Shown: positions 1 through 7,318 of the stretch, one piece after another | Numbering within the stretch: position 1 is the stretch's first letter | Layout of the letters: each line of letters begins with the position of its first letter | IMG/VR virus record: IMGVR_UViG_3300046660_000570 | Span: 1 to 33,269 of that record | Source: a virus | Direction: 5' to 3' (one strand) | DNA length: 33,269 nt | Position numbers and translations under genes: made by a program | Notes under the pieces: generated by a model | The model's database searches: none | Seen by the model: only the letters and a program-made list of their open reading frames with translations | Told to the model about the DNA's origin: nothing

Positions 1-64
1 CGGCCAAGATGATGGCCTGCTGCTTCTGTTCATCGGTGTAACGACGGCGGGATACGGGTGACAT
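1..64 (-). CDS. Transposase OrfA-like protein, N-terminal fragment
   Basis: An ATG at 64-62 on the minus strand opens a frame beginning MSPVSRRRYTDEQK, which runs off the left edge after about 21 residues. A good ribosome binding site, GGAGG, lies about 7 bases upstream. The basic start followed by an RRRY-T-x-E-Q-K segment resembles the start of IS3-type OrfA helix-turn-helix proteins, which bind the IS ends. The location just inside a candidate IS terminus supports this. The fragment is too short for certainty, and it could be another small helix-turn-helix protein. Confidence 0.5.
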   Translation of the reverse strand, partial: MSPVSRRRYTDEQKQQAIILA

Positions 65-127
65 AGGGAACCTCCAAGTGCGATCAAATTATCGCTTCTT
101 GGCGTCCGTTTCAGCGGGGCAGGTTCA
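1..127 (-). mobile_element. IS3-family-like insertion sequence, terminal part
   Basis: Read on the minus strand from position 127, the sequence starts TGAACCTGCCCC and continues to GGACGCC about 20 bases in. This matches the general IS3-family terminus pattern (TG, a CCCC block, then GGAC). The transposase start codon follows 63 bases inside the end, as expected for orfA of this family. Only this end is visible; the rest lies left of the window. The insertion point is about 22 bases from the cos candidate. The family assignment rests on the terminus pattern and on a 21-residue protein start. Confidence 0.55.
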
Positions 128-149
128 AGTGTCGTCGGACGCCACCGGC

Positions 150-164
150 GGTGAGGCGGAGAAC
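150..164 (+). other. cos: Candidate cos site, P2-like
   Basis: The string GGTGAGGCGGAGAA matches the start of the P2 cohesive end as I remember it (GGCGAGGCGGGGAA) at 12 of 14 positions, in the same orientation. It also lies in the expected place, outside the 3' end of the leftward portal gene. The small/large terminase pair (M and P homologues) would cut here. The P2 sequence is recalled, not looked up, and the 3' half of the 19-base P2 end is not conserved. Confidence 0.55.
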
Positions 165-240
165 AGCTGCATGAGTGGGGCGGCTCGAGAAGGAGCACCC
201 TCCGCCCCTCTATGGAGTTTTCGAGGTGGCCACCGGGAAC

Positions 241-453
241 GGGTAATTGAGGTTATGGATTCCACCAGAGGCCAACAATTGTTGTATTTTCAATGAGATA
301 GGCGACTCGACGAAGGGTTATAAAAGAGTAATGGAAGGGTAAGGGCATTACCTTTAACGAAGGTAATGAGATGAGATCCGCAAGCCCTTACAAATCAATG
401 ACATAACCTTCGATTATTGGGGCAATTACCTTTCAAAACCACTTGAGGGTAAT
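241..453. repeat. Array of about ten GGTWAT elements
   Basis: GGTAAT, GGTTAT or one-base variants occur at 242-247, 251-256, 316-321, 327-332 (AGTAAT), 338-343 (GGTAAG), 362-367 and 448-453 on the plus strand. Inverted copies occur at 347-352, 403-408 and 425-430. A perfect 8-base inverted repeat, GTAAGGGC (339-346) with GCCCTTAC (384-391), lies inside the array. Several copies are preceded by GA or AA, giving a GAAGGTAATG-like core. The pattern looks like a set of protein-binding sites rather than coding sequence. The function is unknown. Confidence 0.6.
273..284. repeat. Perfect palindrome CAACAATTGTTG
   Basis: A 12-base perfect palindrome in the gene-free left region. Its half-sites recur around the repressor/early control region, as TTGTTGAT at 26203-26210 and CAACAATT at 26241-26248. 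In addition, TATTTTCA follows this palindrome and TTTTCA follows the CAACAA copy at 26241. This is suggestive of a shared binding protein such as the CI-type repressor, but no direct evidence is available. Confidence 0.4.
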
Positions 454-665
454 CATCGGCGCATAGACGCCCCAAGGGATCCGGCCCCAAAACGGCTACG
501 TCTCAGGCGGATTACCCGTTTGCCGTGGTCGTATCGAGAATTCGTTCAAGTCGCGGGACAGCAGCCATGGCGCAGCCGCCCCAACTGGCCCTGGCTTGAG
601 GGGATCTGCAGGTGTCAGCGCACTGCCAGATGCCACTCGCGATCCAAGCCCAGAAGGGCCGGCGT

Positions 666-693
666 GGCCCCGCAGGCCCCGCAGGCCCGCAGG
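666..693. repeat. Short GC-rich tandem repeat
   Basis: Three head-to-tail copies of GGCCCCGCA (the third one base shorter) occur at 666-674, 675-683 and 684-691. No function can be assigned. Such repeats are common replication-slippage products in GC-rich genomes. Confidence 0.6.
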
Positions 694-830
694 TAAAGCC
701 ACCAATGAAGACCGCAGGCGTGGCGGGGAGACGAGTGCCGGCACGAGTCACCGAAGGGCGCCCACTCATGTATCATTCAGGTTAACCGGGTTCCACCCCG
801 ATCCATCAGAATTGGAAGAAGGATCTCAAA

Positions 831-1778
831 GTGCTGCGCAGTGACGAGCGTTGGATTATTCACATGGAAGCTCAAGTAAGCTGGGTCCCCCACACCGCTC
901 CCAACACAATGAGTATCACGGAACTCGGGGACGCCCTTGCGTCAATCCTCGGAACTCCCGTCGCTAGCCAGCGAGTCGACGCGGCGAATGGCGACGAGTA
1001 CGTAACGTTGGACGCCGTTCAATATTGGCCGCCAAACAAGCCCGTCGCGCTCGTCCTGCTCTTTTCCTGCACTAACAAGGCGGGAGCCGATCCTGGGTTC
1101 CGTAACGTGATTAACGGGGCGAACAGGACTGAGGCGAAGAAGACGAACGAAGGCATTTCTTCCTCTGCACACCTTGTTATCAGGCTAAAGGAGGTGAGCG
1201 AGGCCGATGAATCCTACTGGCCAGCCGTTTTAGAGGATGTGCCAAGCATCGGCAAGACAAAGATCCAGAGCGCAGTCACGTCGATGATCGGGACTGTGCG
1301 CAAGTACACTTACGACAACAATGGCACGAAAGAGCCGGCAAGCCCACGCTTCCAGTTGCATAGCCAAGAAGGCGAAGACTTGGTCAAGGATATTGGTGAA
1401 GGTCAAATTTCATATTTGGTCGCCACCCGCGAGAGAAAGCCTTCAAAGAAATTCGATGAAATCCCCGGGCTTGAGCCTCAAGAGCAAACTCAGAAATTTA
1501 AGCTCGAGAAAGGTTTTAAGCCTGATGGAGGAATGAAGAAGTTTTTGCTTGAGCTCTGCGGTGCAAGCAAGTCGGCGGGCTACAAGAAAATTCGCGTAAA
1601 TTACCGACGAAAAGATGGGAAAAACAGGTCAATTACGCTGGGAACACACCGCGAGGACGCGGACGACTTCCTGATCAAGAAGGTAGAACGCATCGACATG
1701 ACTACCTGTCCGCTACCCCAAATGCACACAGTAATTTCGAAAGAGCTAGTCGCCGAAATAGTGAAGAAGCTGCCATGA
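831..1778 (+). CDS. Hypothetical cargo protein, first of a two-gene operon
   Basis: A 315-residue soluble protein that I do not recognise. The GTG start at 831 is chosen because an AAGGA ribosome binding site lies about 7 bases upstream; the ATG at 864 has none. No signal peptide or membrane segment is visible. The C-terminal third is rich in lysine and arginine (around residues 230-285), which would suit nucleic-acid or phosphate contact, but no catalytic motif stands out. The gene overlaps the next one by ATGA, so translation is coupled. Base composition is clearly more AT-rich than the phage late genes, which points to acquisition as cargo. Its place between cos and the portal gene is one where P2-like phages carry anti-phage genes, so a sensor or effector role in defence is a reasonable inference. 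Confidence 0.85.
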   Translation: MLRSDERWIIHMEAQVSWVPHTAPNTMSITELGDALASILGTPVASQRVDAANGDEYVTLDAVQYWPPNKPVALVLLFSCTNKAGADPGFRNVINGANRTEAKKTNEGISSSAHLVIRLKEVSEADESYWPAVLEDVPSIGKTKIQSAVTSMIGTVRKYTYDNNGTKEPASPRFQLHSQEGEDLVKDIGEGQISYLVATRERKPSKKFDEIPGLEPQEQTQKFKLEKGFKPDGGMKKFLLELCGASKSAGYKKIRVNYRRKDGKNRSITLGTHREDADDFLIKKVERIDMTTCPLPQMHTVISKELVAEIVKKLP

Positions 1779-2413
1779 TCGAGGCACTGCGAATAGTTCT
1801 ATCGCCACTGAGCTATTTGTCTGCAAAGAATCCCACGAAAGCGTACTGGGACTACATTATCCCAGCGCTGGTTGGCGCAGCCGTGTGCGTACTTTTCATC
1901 CTTCCAGGATTTAAAGTGGCCATATTCGGTGAAAAGGGCGTAGTTCACGGAGTCAACGAGCTTATTCAAGTACTCGTAGGGTTTTACATTGCAGCCCTCG
2001 CAGCTGTCGCTTCTCTTGCGAATCCAGCATTGGACCGAGGGATCGATGGGGACCCAATCAAGCTCAAGCAAGCAAAGCTCACCCGCCGGCAGTTTCTATG
2101 CTTAGCGTTTAGTTATCTATCGTTATTGTCAATATGCATCTACGGAGCAGGCCTACTCGCAAATCTGACTGCAGGCACTGTGCGGGCCTCCGCCCCCCCG
2201 GCATTGCTCCCCTATTTCCGAGGAATATTTGGCTTGATGTATGGATTCTTTGTCGCCCAGATGGCGTGCATCACGTCTGTCACGCTCTACTATTTGGGCG
2301 AAAGAATCCATGTCGCGCAGCTGGTCGCGAATCCACCAGAGATAATTCAGATTGATCCAAATGCTAGTAATGATGGACCTCATGTCAGACACGCGCCGAC
2401 CACACTGGATTAG
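1775..2413 (+). CDS. Four-helix membrane protein, second of the cargo operon
   Basis: A 212-residue inner-membrane protein with four clear hydrophobic segments at about residues 27-46, 63-84, 107-131 and 146-172. A charged loop with lysines and arginines lies between the second and third, and a polar C-terminal tail of about 30 residues follows. The ATG overlaps the stop of the upstream gene, so the two products are probably made in fixed ratio and may act together. A soluble protein coupled to a multi-pass membrane protein is a layout seen in several abortive-infection systems, where the membrane part damages or guards the envelope. That role is inference. I do not recognise the family; Kiwa KwaA also has four helices, but the partner here does not look like KwaB. 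Confidence 0.85.
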   Translation: MIEALRIVLSPLSYLSAKNPTKAYWDYIIPALVGAAVCVLFILPGFKVAIFGEKGVVHGVNELIQVLVGFYIAALAAVASLANPALDRGIDGDPIKLKQAKLTRRQFLCLAFSYLSLLSICIYGAGLLANLTAGTVRASAPPALLPYFRGIFGLMYGFFVAQMACITSVTLYYLGERIHVAQLVANPPEIIQIDPNASNDGPHVRHAPTTLD

Positions 2414-2488
2414 TGTCAGCTTATTGCTTGGCTCGCGAACCTGGGTGACGTTCCCCGCCGCTACTGGATGCACCGTATCGGCAGCAGG

Positions 2489-3484
2489 CTAGAAGGCACA
2501 AAGGTCTAATCGATCAAAGCGCAATACCTCTGCCGAAAGCCAGTCATTCGCGGCCGCGAGTCTGGTTTGTAGTGGCTCCAACTCCATCGCCGCCCAAACC
2601 GTCGCTGCGTCTCGGATTGACCCAAACCCGCCGCTGTTCTGGGGCACGATGCCTAGCAGCTGCGGCGGCACTCGCAGCGCTGCCAGCATGTCGTCGCGGG
2701 TGACGCTCTTGATGCCAGTGAACTCGTCCCGGGCGGCCACTTCGCTTACTGGGATGAGCTGCAGGCCGTCCTTTTTGCCGTTCGGCGAGTGGACGAACAG
2801 GTTGCGGAAGTTGCCTGGGCCCCTGGACTGCCGCAGAGCCTCGCGAAGGGCCTCCACGTCGCCCTCCTCCGGTTGCGGGTCGGTCAGGTAGAGGATGAAC
2901 CCGGCGTGCGAGCCGTTGTTGTAGTACTTGCGCCGGAACAAGGTAGCGGACTCGTTGAGCAGCGCGGCCTGGACTGCTGGCATCCATTCCGGAAGGCCGT
3001 AGATCTCCTGGTCGGCATCGGCCTCCCGCAGCTGGAGCACCTCGCCCGGCCTGAACTCGTGCTCGACTTTGCCCGCACGCACCTGGAAGAACTCACCCGG
3101 CTCGACGCCGCGTCTCATGTACTGGGCCAACGGCACCGTCAGGCTGTGGGTTTTCCCAGACAGGGCTCGGCGCCGCTCCACGTACGCCATGCCAAAGGTG
3201 GTGTAGTCCAGCGCCAGCTGTGCGAAGGTGGCGCGGCTCATCAGCTTGTGCGGCCGGAAGGTGCGCACCAGCATGTTGCGCTTGAACGTCAATCCGCTCT
3301 GCAGGTAGGGATTTGCCCTGGTGGTGCGCGACAGGCCTTGCAGGTCCACCGGCGGCTCGTAGTAGCGCCCGTTTCGCCAGCATTCCAAGTAGTCCAGGAA
3401 GCCGCGCGAATCCAGCACCGGCGTGGGATCGCCAAAGGTGAATGCCTCGATGCCAGGGCTCGGTGACGGGGTGGTATCAGTCAT
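2489..3484 (-). CDS. Q: Portal protein (P2 gpQ family)
   Basis: A 331-residue protein matching the PBSX/P2 gpQ portal family in length (P2 gpQ is about 344) and sequence style. It contains the segments YLQSGLTFKRNMLV, FARY/YVERRR-type blocks and RKYYNNGSHAGFILY, ending in an LRVPPQLLGI...GGFGS region typical of the family. Twelve copies would form the channel at the capsid vertex through which DNA is packaged and to which the tail attaches. Its ATG overlaps the TGA of the terminase gene (ATGA), so P and Q form a leftward late operon as in P2. The frame stays open upstream to 4147, but that extension is only a shadow of the terminase gene. Confidence 0.95.
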   Translation of the reverse strand: MTDTTPSPSPGIEAFTFGDPTPVLDSRGFLDYLECWRNGRYYEPPVDLQGLSRTTRANPYLQSGLTFKRNMLVRTFRPHKLMSRATFAQLALDYTTFGMAYVERRRALSGKTHSLTVPLAQYMRRGVEPGEFFQVRAGKVEHEFRPGEVLQLREADADQEIYGLPEWMPAVQAALLNESATLFRRKYYNNGSHAGFILYLTDPQPEEGDVEALREALRQSRGPGNFRNLFVHSPNGKKDGLQLIPVSEVAARDEFTGIKSVTRDDMLAALRVPPQLLGIVPQNSGGFGSIRDAATVWAAMELEPLQTRLAAANDWLSAEVLRFDRLDLCAF

Positions 3485-5277
3485 CAGAAAATCTCCATGG
3501 AGCCGCGCGCGGCGGTACCGCCTTCCAGCGGCTCGTTCTGCAGCGCATGCATGAGGGCCCAGGCTAGGTCGGCGTGGCCGGTGGTGCGGGAGCGGCCCGC
3601 CCGGTAGGTGACCTGGCGGCCGCTCGGGGTGAGGGTCTTCTGGATGGCCAGAAGCGATTGGGTCAGGTCGGTCCAGCCAGCGTCGTACTCCAGGCGCTCG
3701 TTCTTGATCACGTCGAACGCTTTCAGCACCAGGCGCGTCTTCACCTCCGGGGAGTAGCTGAAGGTGGTGACGCCGGGGAAGAACTGCCGGACCAGCTGGG
3801 CCACGCCGGTTCCCATGCCCGTGGTGTCGATGCCGATATAGGTGACCCAGTACCGCTTGGTCACCAGCTGGATGAAGGCAGCTTGTCCGGCAAAGTCCAT
3901 GCCCTTGAACTGATGGCGCTCGAGCACACGGAACTTGCCGCCTGGCAACGGGGGCGGCGCGACGACGACGATGCCGGCGCTGTCGCCTGATTCGGCGGGG
4001 TCGTAGCCCACCCATACGGCGCGGTCCGCATAGGGCCGGACTGCCAGTGGCTTGAAGACGTCGGCCCACTCCACCCAGCTGTCCACCTGGCAGGGCTGCA
4101 GCAGCGTGAGCGGGAAGATGCTGGCGCTGTCGTCTACGAACTCGCACATCAGCAGGTTGGCGAACTCTTCCGCGCTGTAGTCCCGGCGCAGCTCCTCCAC
4201 ATCGAACAGCTCGCAGCCCCGGCCTGCTGCGTCCAGCACGGTGACGATCTGCCGCCAGATGGCATCCTCGCAGCGTCGCCCGGACTGCAGGTGTCCGTGG
4301 CTGACATCCACCAGTACCTGCTGCGACTTCGGCCGGCCCTTGTTGAAGCGCTCACCGGTCCAGAAGTCGAACGCCTCGTGGGCCATGGTGGAGGGGGTGC
4401 TGAAGTAGGTCTTGCGCCACTTCTTGTGCATCGCCATGCCGCTGGCGACCTTGTTCAGCTGGTTGAAGCCGTAGGTCCAGAAGAATTCATCGAAGTAGAA
4501 ATTGCCGTGGTAGCCCTGAGCGGTGCGCGCGTTTGTTCCCAGGAAGAACAGCTCGGCGCCGTTGCCCAGGGTGATCGGCTCGCCTGTCAGGTCCCGGTCC
4601 AACACCTCGTGCACGAAGCTGCGCATGTAGCCGAGGAAAATGTGGGCCTGGCTCTTGGAGGCGCTGAGGAAGATCTGGTTCCGCCCCGTGGTGAGCGCAT
4701 CGATCAGCGCTTCACGTGCGAAGTACCAGGTCGCACCGATCTGCCGCGACTTCAGGATGATGCGGGTTCGCTCCGACCCTGCCCGGTACCAGTCGCGCTG
4801 GTACTCGAAGCAGCCATCCACGAAGGCGGACCGCAACCGCTCGACTTCTTCATCGCTGAAGGTGTTCTTGCGAACTTTCTTCTTCGAACCGGCATTGCGG
4901 TTTGCCACCGCCGGGTTGAGGTCGGCCTCGTTCCCGCCACCCTGGTAACGCTGGATGCGCGCCTGGCGCTCCAGCTGACGGTGCAGCAGATCGATCTCCT
5001 TGAAGTCGCCACCGGTCTTGCCTTCCTTGTGGATCAGGACGGCCAAGCGCGCCTCGAGTGCACCGCCGATGCGCTCCACGGTGTCCGCGCGGTCCCAGCC
5101 ATCCCGCGACTTCCAGCTGTGAACCGTCTTGTCCTTCTCGCAGATGAAGCTGGCGATGTCGCACACGCGCCACCCCATCCAGTACAGGTACTTGGCCTGG
5201 CGTCGTGGATCGAGGTGAAGGGTTTGGGCTACGCTGCTCACCTGAACAGGTTGCCGGCCCACGCGCGCGCGCGACAT
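3484..5277 (-). CDS. P: Terminase large subunit, ATPase (P2 gpP family)
   Basis: A 597-residue protein, close to P2 gpP (590). It packages DNA from cos with ATP. The N-terminal 60 residues hold the DPRRQAKYLYWMGW block and a helix-turn-helix typical of gpP. A Walker-A-like LKSRQIGATW follows at about residue 175, and a Walker-B-like FYFDEFFW at about 262. The C-terminal nuclease part has acidic motifs GYDPAESGDSAG, IDTTGMGTG and HADLAW. The start at 5277 has no good ribosome binding site, and a GTG at 5241 is possible. It forms an operon with the portal gene and is divergent from gpO. Confidence 0.95.
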   Translation of the reverse strand: MSRARVGRQPVQVSSVAQTLHLDPRRQAKYLYWMGWRVCDIASFICEKDKTVHSWKSRDGWDRADTVERIGGALEARLAVLIHKEGKTGGDFKEIDLLHRQLERQARIQRYQGGGNEADLNPAVANRNAGSKKKVRKNTFSDEEVERLRSAFVDGCFEYQRDWYRAGSERTRIILKSRQIGATWYFAREALIDALTTGRNQIFLSASKSQAHIFLGYMRSFVHEVLDRDLTGEPITLGNGAELFFLGTNARTAQGYHGNFYFDEFFWTYGFNQLNKVASGMAMHKKWRKTYFSTPSTMAHEAFDFWTGERFNKGRPKSQQVLVDVSHGHLQSGRRCEDAIWRQIVTVLDAAGRGCELFDVEELRRDYSAEEFANLLMCEFVDDSASIFPLTLLQPCQVDSWVEWADVFKPLAVRPYADRAVWVGYDPAESGDSAGIVVVAPPPLPGGKFRVLERHQFKGMDFAGQAAFIQLVTKRYWVTYIGIDTTGMGTGVAQLVRQFFPGVTTFSYSPEVKTRLVLKAFDVIKNERLEYDAGWTDLTQSLLAIQKTLTPSGRQVTYRAGRSRTTGHADLAWALMHALQNEPLEGGTAARGSMEIF

Positions 5278-5287
5278 GCGCGGCCGG

Positions 5288-5306
5288 CGTAGAACGCTGC
5301 GCTACA
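5288..5306. promoter_or_regulatory. Candidate late-activator operator at P/O
   Basis: CGTAG-N9-CTACA lies in the divergent gap between terminase and scaffold genes. The same dyad occurs in the gaps before J (11053-11071) and V (14754-14772), and I saw it in no other intergenic region. This matches the three gaps where late promoters are needed. Ogr/Delta proteins are known to bind a dyad of similar size upstream of P2 late promoters, and the phage encodes an Ogr homologue. Rightward from here, a start point near 5350 would leave a normal leader for gpO. Leftward, the site is very close to the chosen terminase start. Confidence 0.6.
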
Positions 5307-5345
5307 GGTACTTCCCGTTGAAGCACCCGCACCTGCCACTGACCA

Positions 5346-5382
5346 TGGGTCATCGCATCAGCACCCGATGCGCGACGACCCA
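5346..5382 (+). repeat. Imperfect inverted repeat before gpO
   Basis: TGGGTCATCGCATC (5346-5359) pairs with GATGCGCGACGACCCA (5367-5382), with one mismatch and a two-base bulge around a 7-base loop. In RNA it would form a stable hairpin that ends four bases before the AGAGG ribosome binding site of the scaffold gene. It could tune translation of gpO or protect the 5' end of the late mRNA. Confidence 0.4.
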
Positions 5383-5394
5383 GGCAGAGGCGAC

Positions 5395-6261
5395 ATGGCC
5401 AGCAATTCCGACAACAAGCAGCGCTCCCGATTCTTCCGCGTAGCCGTCGAAGGCGCGACCACCGACCGACGCGAGATCAGCCGGCAGGACATCCTGGACA
5501 TCGCGGAGACCTACAGCCCGGAGGTCTACGGCGCCCGGATCTGGATCGAGCACCTGCGCAGCAAGCTGCCCGACGGCCCGTTCCGCGCCTACGGCGACGT
5601 TGTCGCGGTCAAAGCCGAGGAAGTCGAGATCCAGGGCCAGACCAAGCTGGCGCTGTTCGCCCAGGTCGAGCCGACCGGGGAACTGGTGAACCTGGTCAAC
5701 AACCTGAAGCAGAAGGTCTACACCAGCATCGAGATTGCCCCGAACTTCGCGGGCAGCGGTCGCGCTTACCTGTACGGCCTTTCGGTCACCGATTCGCCGG
5801 CCAGCCTTAGCACCACCATGCTCGCATTCTCCGCCAAGCATCCGGAGCACAGCCCGCTGCAGGACCGAAAGCTGGCGCCGGAGAACTGCTACTCCGAGGC
5901 AGCCGAAGTCACCGTGGTGTTTGAGGACGAGACCCCCTGCACTCGCCCCGGCCCAGTCGCCGCCTTGCTGGGCAGCCTTGGTTTCGGGCAGCGGAAGAAG
6001 GACCCCGCTCCAGCGCCAGTGGCCGACAGCCATGAGCTGGAGGCGTTCGCTAACAAGCTGCTGGATGCGGTGAACGAGCAGGACGCCGCCGTCGCCGAAC
6101 TGTTGCAGAGCAACCGCAGCCTGCGCGCCGAGATACAGAGCCTCACCGCCCAGATGAACGGCGTGCGCAAGACCTTGGACGAGACACCGCAGCACTTCAA
6201 TCAGCGCCCCATCGTTCCGGGCAGCGCGGGCGATGACGCGGTCAACGCGACCGACTGCTGA
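5395..6261 (+). CDS. O: Capsid scaffold/maturation protease (P2 gpO family)
   Basis: A 288-residue protein, near P2 gpO (284). The ATG at 5395 is chosen over 5368 because AGAGG lies five bases upstream. The N-terminal half is a serine protease. D24, H53 (WIEHLRS) and S111 (YTSIEI) sit where the P2 triad D19, H48, S107 would put them: the D-H spacing is identical and the H-S spacing is one residue shorter. The C-terminal half (about residues 205-265) is a helical coiled coil that acts as scaffold. It directs assembly of the capsid protein encoded next and then cleaves itself and the capsid and portal proteins. Confidence 0.94.
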   Translation: MASNSDNKQRSRFFRVAVEGATTDRREISRQDILDIAETYSPEVYGARIWIEHLRSKLPDGPFRAYGDVVAVKAEEVEIQGQTKLALFAQVEPTGELVNLVNNLKQKVYTSIEIAPNFAGSGRAYLYGLSVTDSPASLSTTMLAFSAKHPEHSPLQDRKLAPENCYSEAAEVTVVFEDETPCTRPGPVAALLGSLGFGQRKKDPAPAPVADSHELEAFANKLLDAVNEQDAAVAELLQSNRSLRAEIQSLTAQMNGVRKTLDETPQHFNQRPIVPGSAGDDAVNATDC

Positions 6262-6298
6262 CAGCACCCTACCCCACTCGCCTTCCTGGAGCACCCCC

Positions 6299-7315
6299 AT
6301 GCGCACCGAAACCCGCCAGCACTTTGATGGCTTCACCCAGCAGGTTGCCCGCCTCAACAACGTGGGCAACGTTGCCCATACGTTCGCGGTGGATCCGGCC
6401 GTGCAGCAGACCATGGAAACGCGCATGCAGGAGAGCAGCGCCTTCCTCTCGGCCATCAACATGCCAGGCGTGGTCGATCTGAAAGGCGAAAAGATCGGTG
6501 TCGGTATCAACGGCACCATCGCCGGCCGCACCGACACGCGGGGCGATGGCGAGCGAAAGCCGGCCGACGTCACCGCGCTGGACCAAAACGGCTACGAATG
6601 CGTCCAGACCAACTACGACACCGCCCTGCCCTACGCTCGCCTGGACGCCTGGGCACGCCACAAGAACTTCCAGACCCTGATCCGCGACGCCATCATCCGC
6701 CGTCAGGCCCTCGACCGGATCATGGTGGGCTTTAACGGCACCAGCATTGCCGACACCACCAACCGCGACACCCATCCGCTGCTGCAGGATGTCAACAAGG
6801 GCTGGCTGCAGAAGTACCGGGAAACCGCACCGCAGCGGGTAATGCATGAGGGTAGGCTCGATTCGGGCCAGATCCGGATTGGCGGCGAAGACGCGGACTA
6901 CGCCAACCTGGACGCGCTGGTGATGGACCTGGTGGCCAACATGATCGACCCGTGGCACCAGGAGGATCCCGAGCTGGTGGTGATCTGCGGCCGATCGCTG
7001 GTGCACGACAAGTACTTCCCGATCATCAACAAGGACAACGCCCCGACCGAGCAGGTTGCCGCCGACCTGGTACTGGGCACCAAGCGCATTGGCGGGCTGC
7101 AGCCGGTCGTGGTGCCGTTCATGCCGCCCAAAGGCCTGATGGTCACCTCGCTGAGCAACCTGTCCCTGTACTGGCAGATCGGCGGCCGTCGCCGCTTCAT
7201 CCAGGAGCAGCCAAACAAGAACCGGGTCGCCAACTTCGAATCGTCCAACGATGACTACGTGGTCGAAGACTACGGTCGCGGCGCGGTGGCCGAGAACATC
7301 GAAATGGAGCCCTGA
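6299..7315 (+). CDS. N: Major capsid protein (P2 gpN family)
   Basis: A 338-residue HK97-fold major head protein, similar in length to P2 gpN (357 before processing). The ATG at 6299 has GGAG about eight bases upstream. Recognisable family segments include the N-terminal MRTETRQHFDGF, the TDTRGDGERKP block, NYDTALPYARLDAWA and the C-terminal DYVVEDYGRGAVAENIE. The protein forms the icosahedral shell after scaffold-directed assembly and N-terminal trimming by gpO. It lies 37 bases after gpO and is followed three bases later by the small terminase, in the O-N-M-L order of P2. Confidence 0.96.
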   Translation: MRTETRQHFDGFTQQVARLNNVGNVAHTFAVDPAVQQTMETRMQESSAFLSAINMPGVVDLKGEKIGVGINGTIAGRTDTRGDGERKPADVTALDQNGYECVQTNYDTALPYARLDAWARHKNFQTLIRDAIIRRQALDRIMVGFNGTSIADTTNRDTHPLLQDVNKGWLQKYRETAPQRVMHEGRLDSGQIRIGGEDADYANLDALVMDLVANMIDPWHQEDPELVVICGRSLVHDKYFPIINKDNAPTEQVAADLVLGTKRIGGLQPVVVPFMPPKGLMVTSLSNLSLYWQIGGRRRFIQEQPNKNRVANFESSNDDYVVEDYGRGAVAENIEMEP

Positions 7316-7318
7316 GCC

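Larger units (their letters stand above)
128..830. other. Gene-free left region with cos candidate and repeats
   Basis: Short frames exist here but none has convincing coding character or a ribosome binding site with a conserved product. The stretch holds a P2-like cos candidate (150-164), a perfect 12-base palindrome (273-284), about ten GGTWAT-type elements between 241 and 453, and a short GC-rich tandem repeat at 666-693. The 240-460 part is distinctly AT-rich, the 560-760 part GC-rich. A TATCAT at 771-776 could be a -10 box for the gene starting at 831, but no convincing -35 box accompanies it. Confidence 0.6.

Noticed and set aside
255-262. ATGGATTC, identical to part of the tRNA-Lys complement, as attL core
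   Set aside because: Eight bases are too few; the flanking bases do not match, and such a match is likely by chance in this length.
78-296. 72-residue plus-strand frame in the left region
   Set aside because: It crosses the IS terminus, the cos candidate and the palindrome, has no ribosome binding site and no recognisable product.
787-806. GGGTTCCACCCCGATCCATC resembling a tRNA 3' part
   Set aside because: Only loosely similar to the tRNA T arm. No matching stem or second half is present, and it does not match the tRNA-Lys at 32033.
3485-4147. N-terminal extension of the portal frame
   Set aside because: The extension is an out-of-frame reading of the terminase gene. The ATG at 3484 overlapping the terminase stop gives a portal of normal length.
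5350-6573. 407-residue minus-strand frame across the scaffold and capsid genes
   Set aside because: It runs antisense to two certain genes, lacks a ribosome binding site and has low-complexity composition. The same applies to the frame at 6269-7420.
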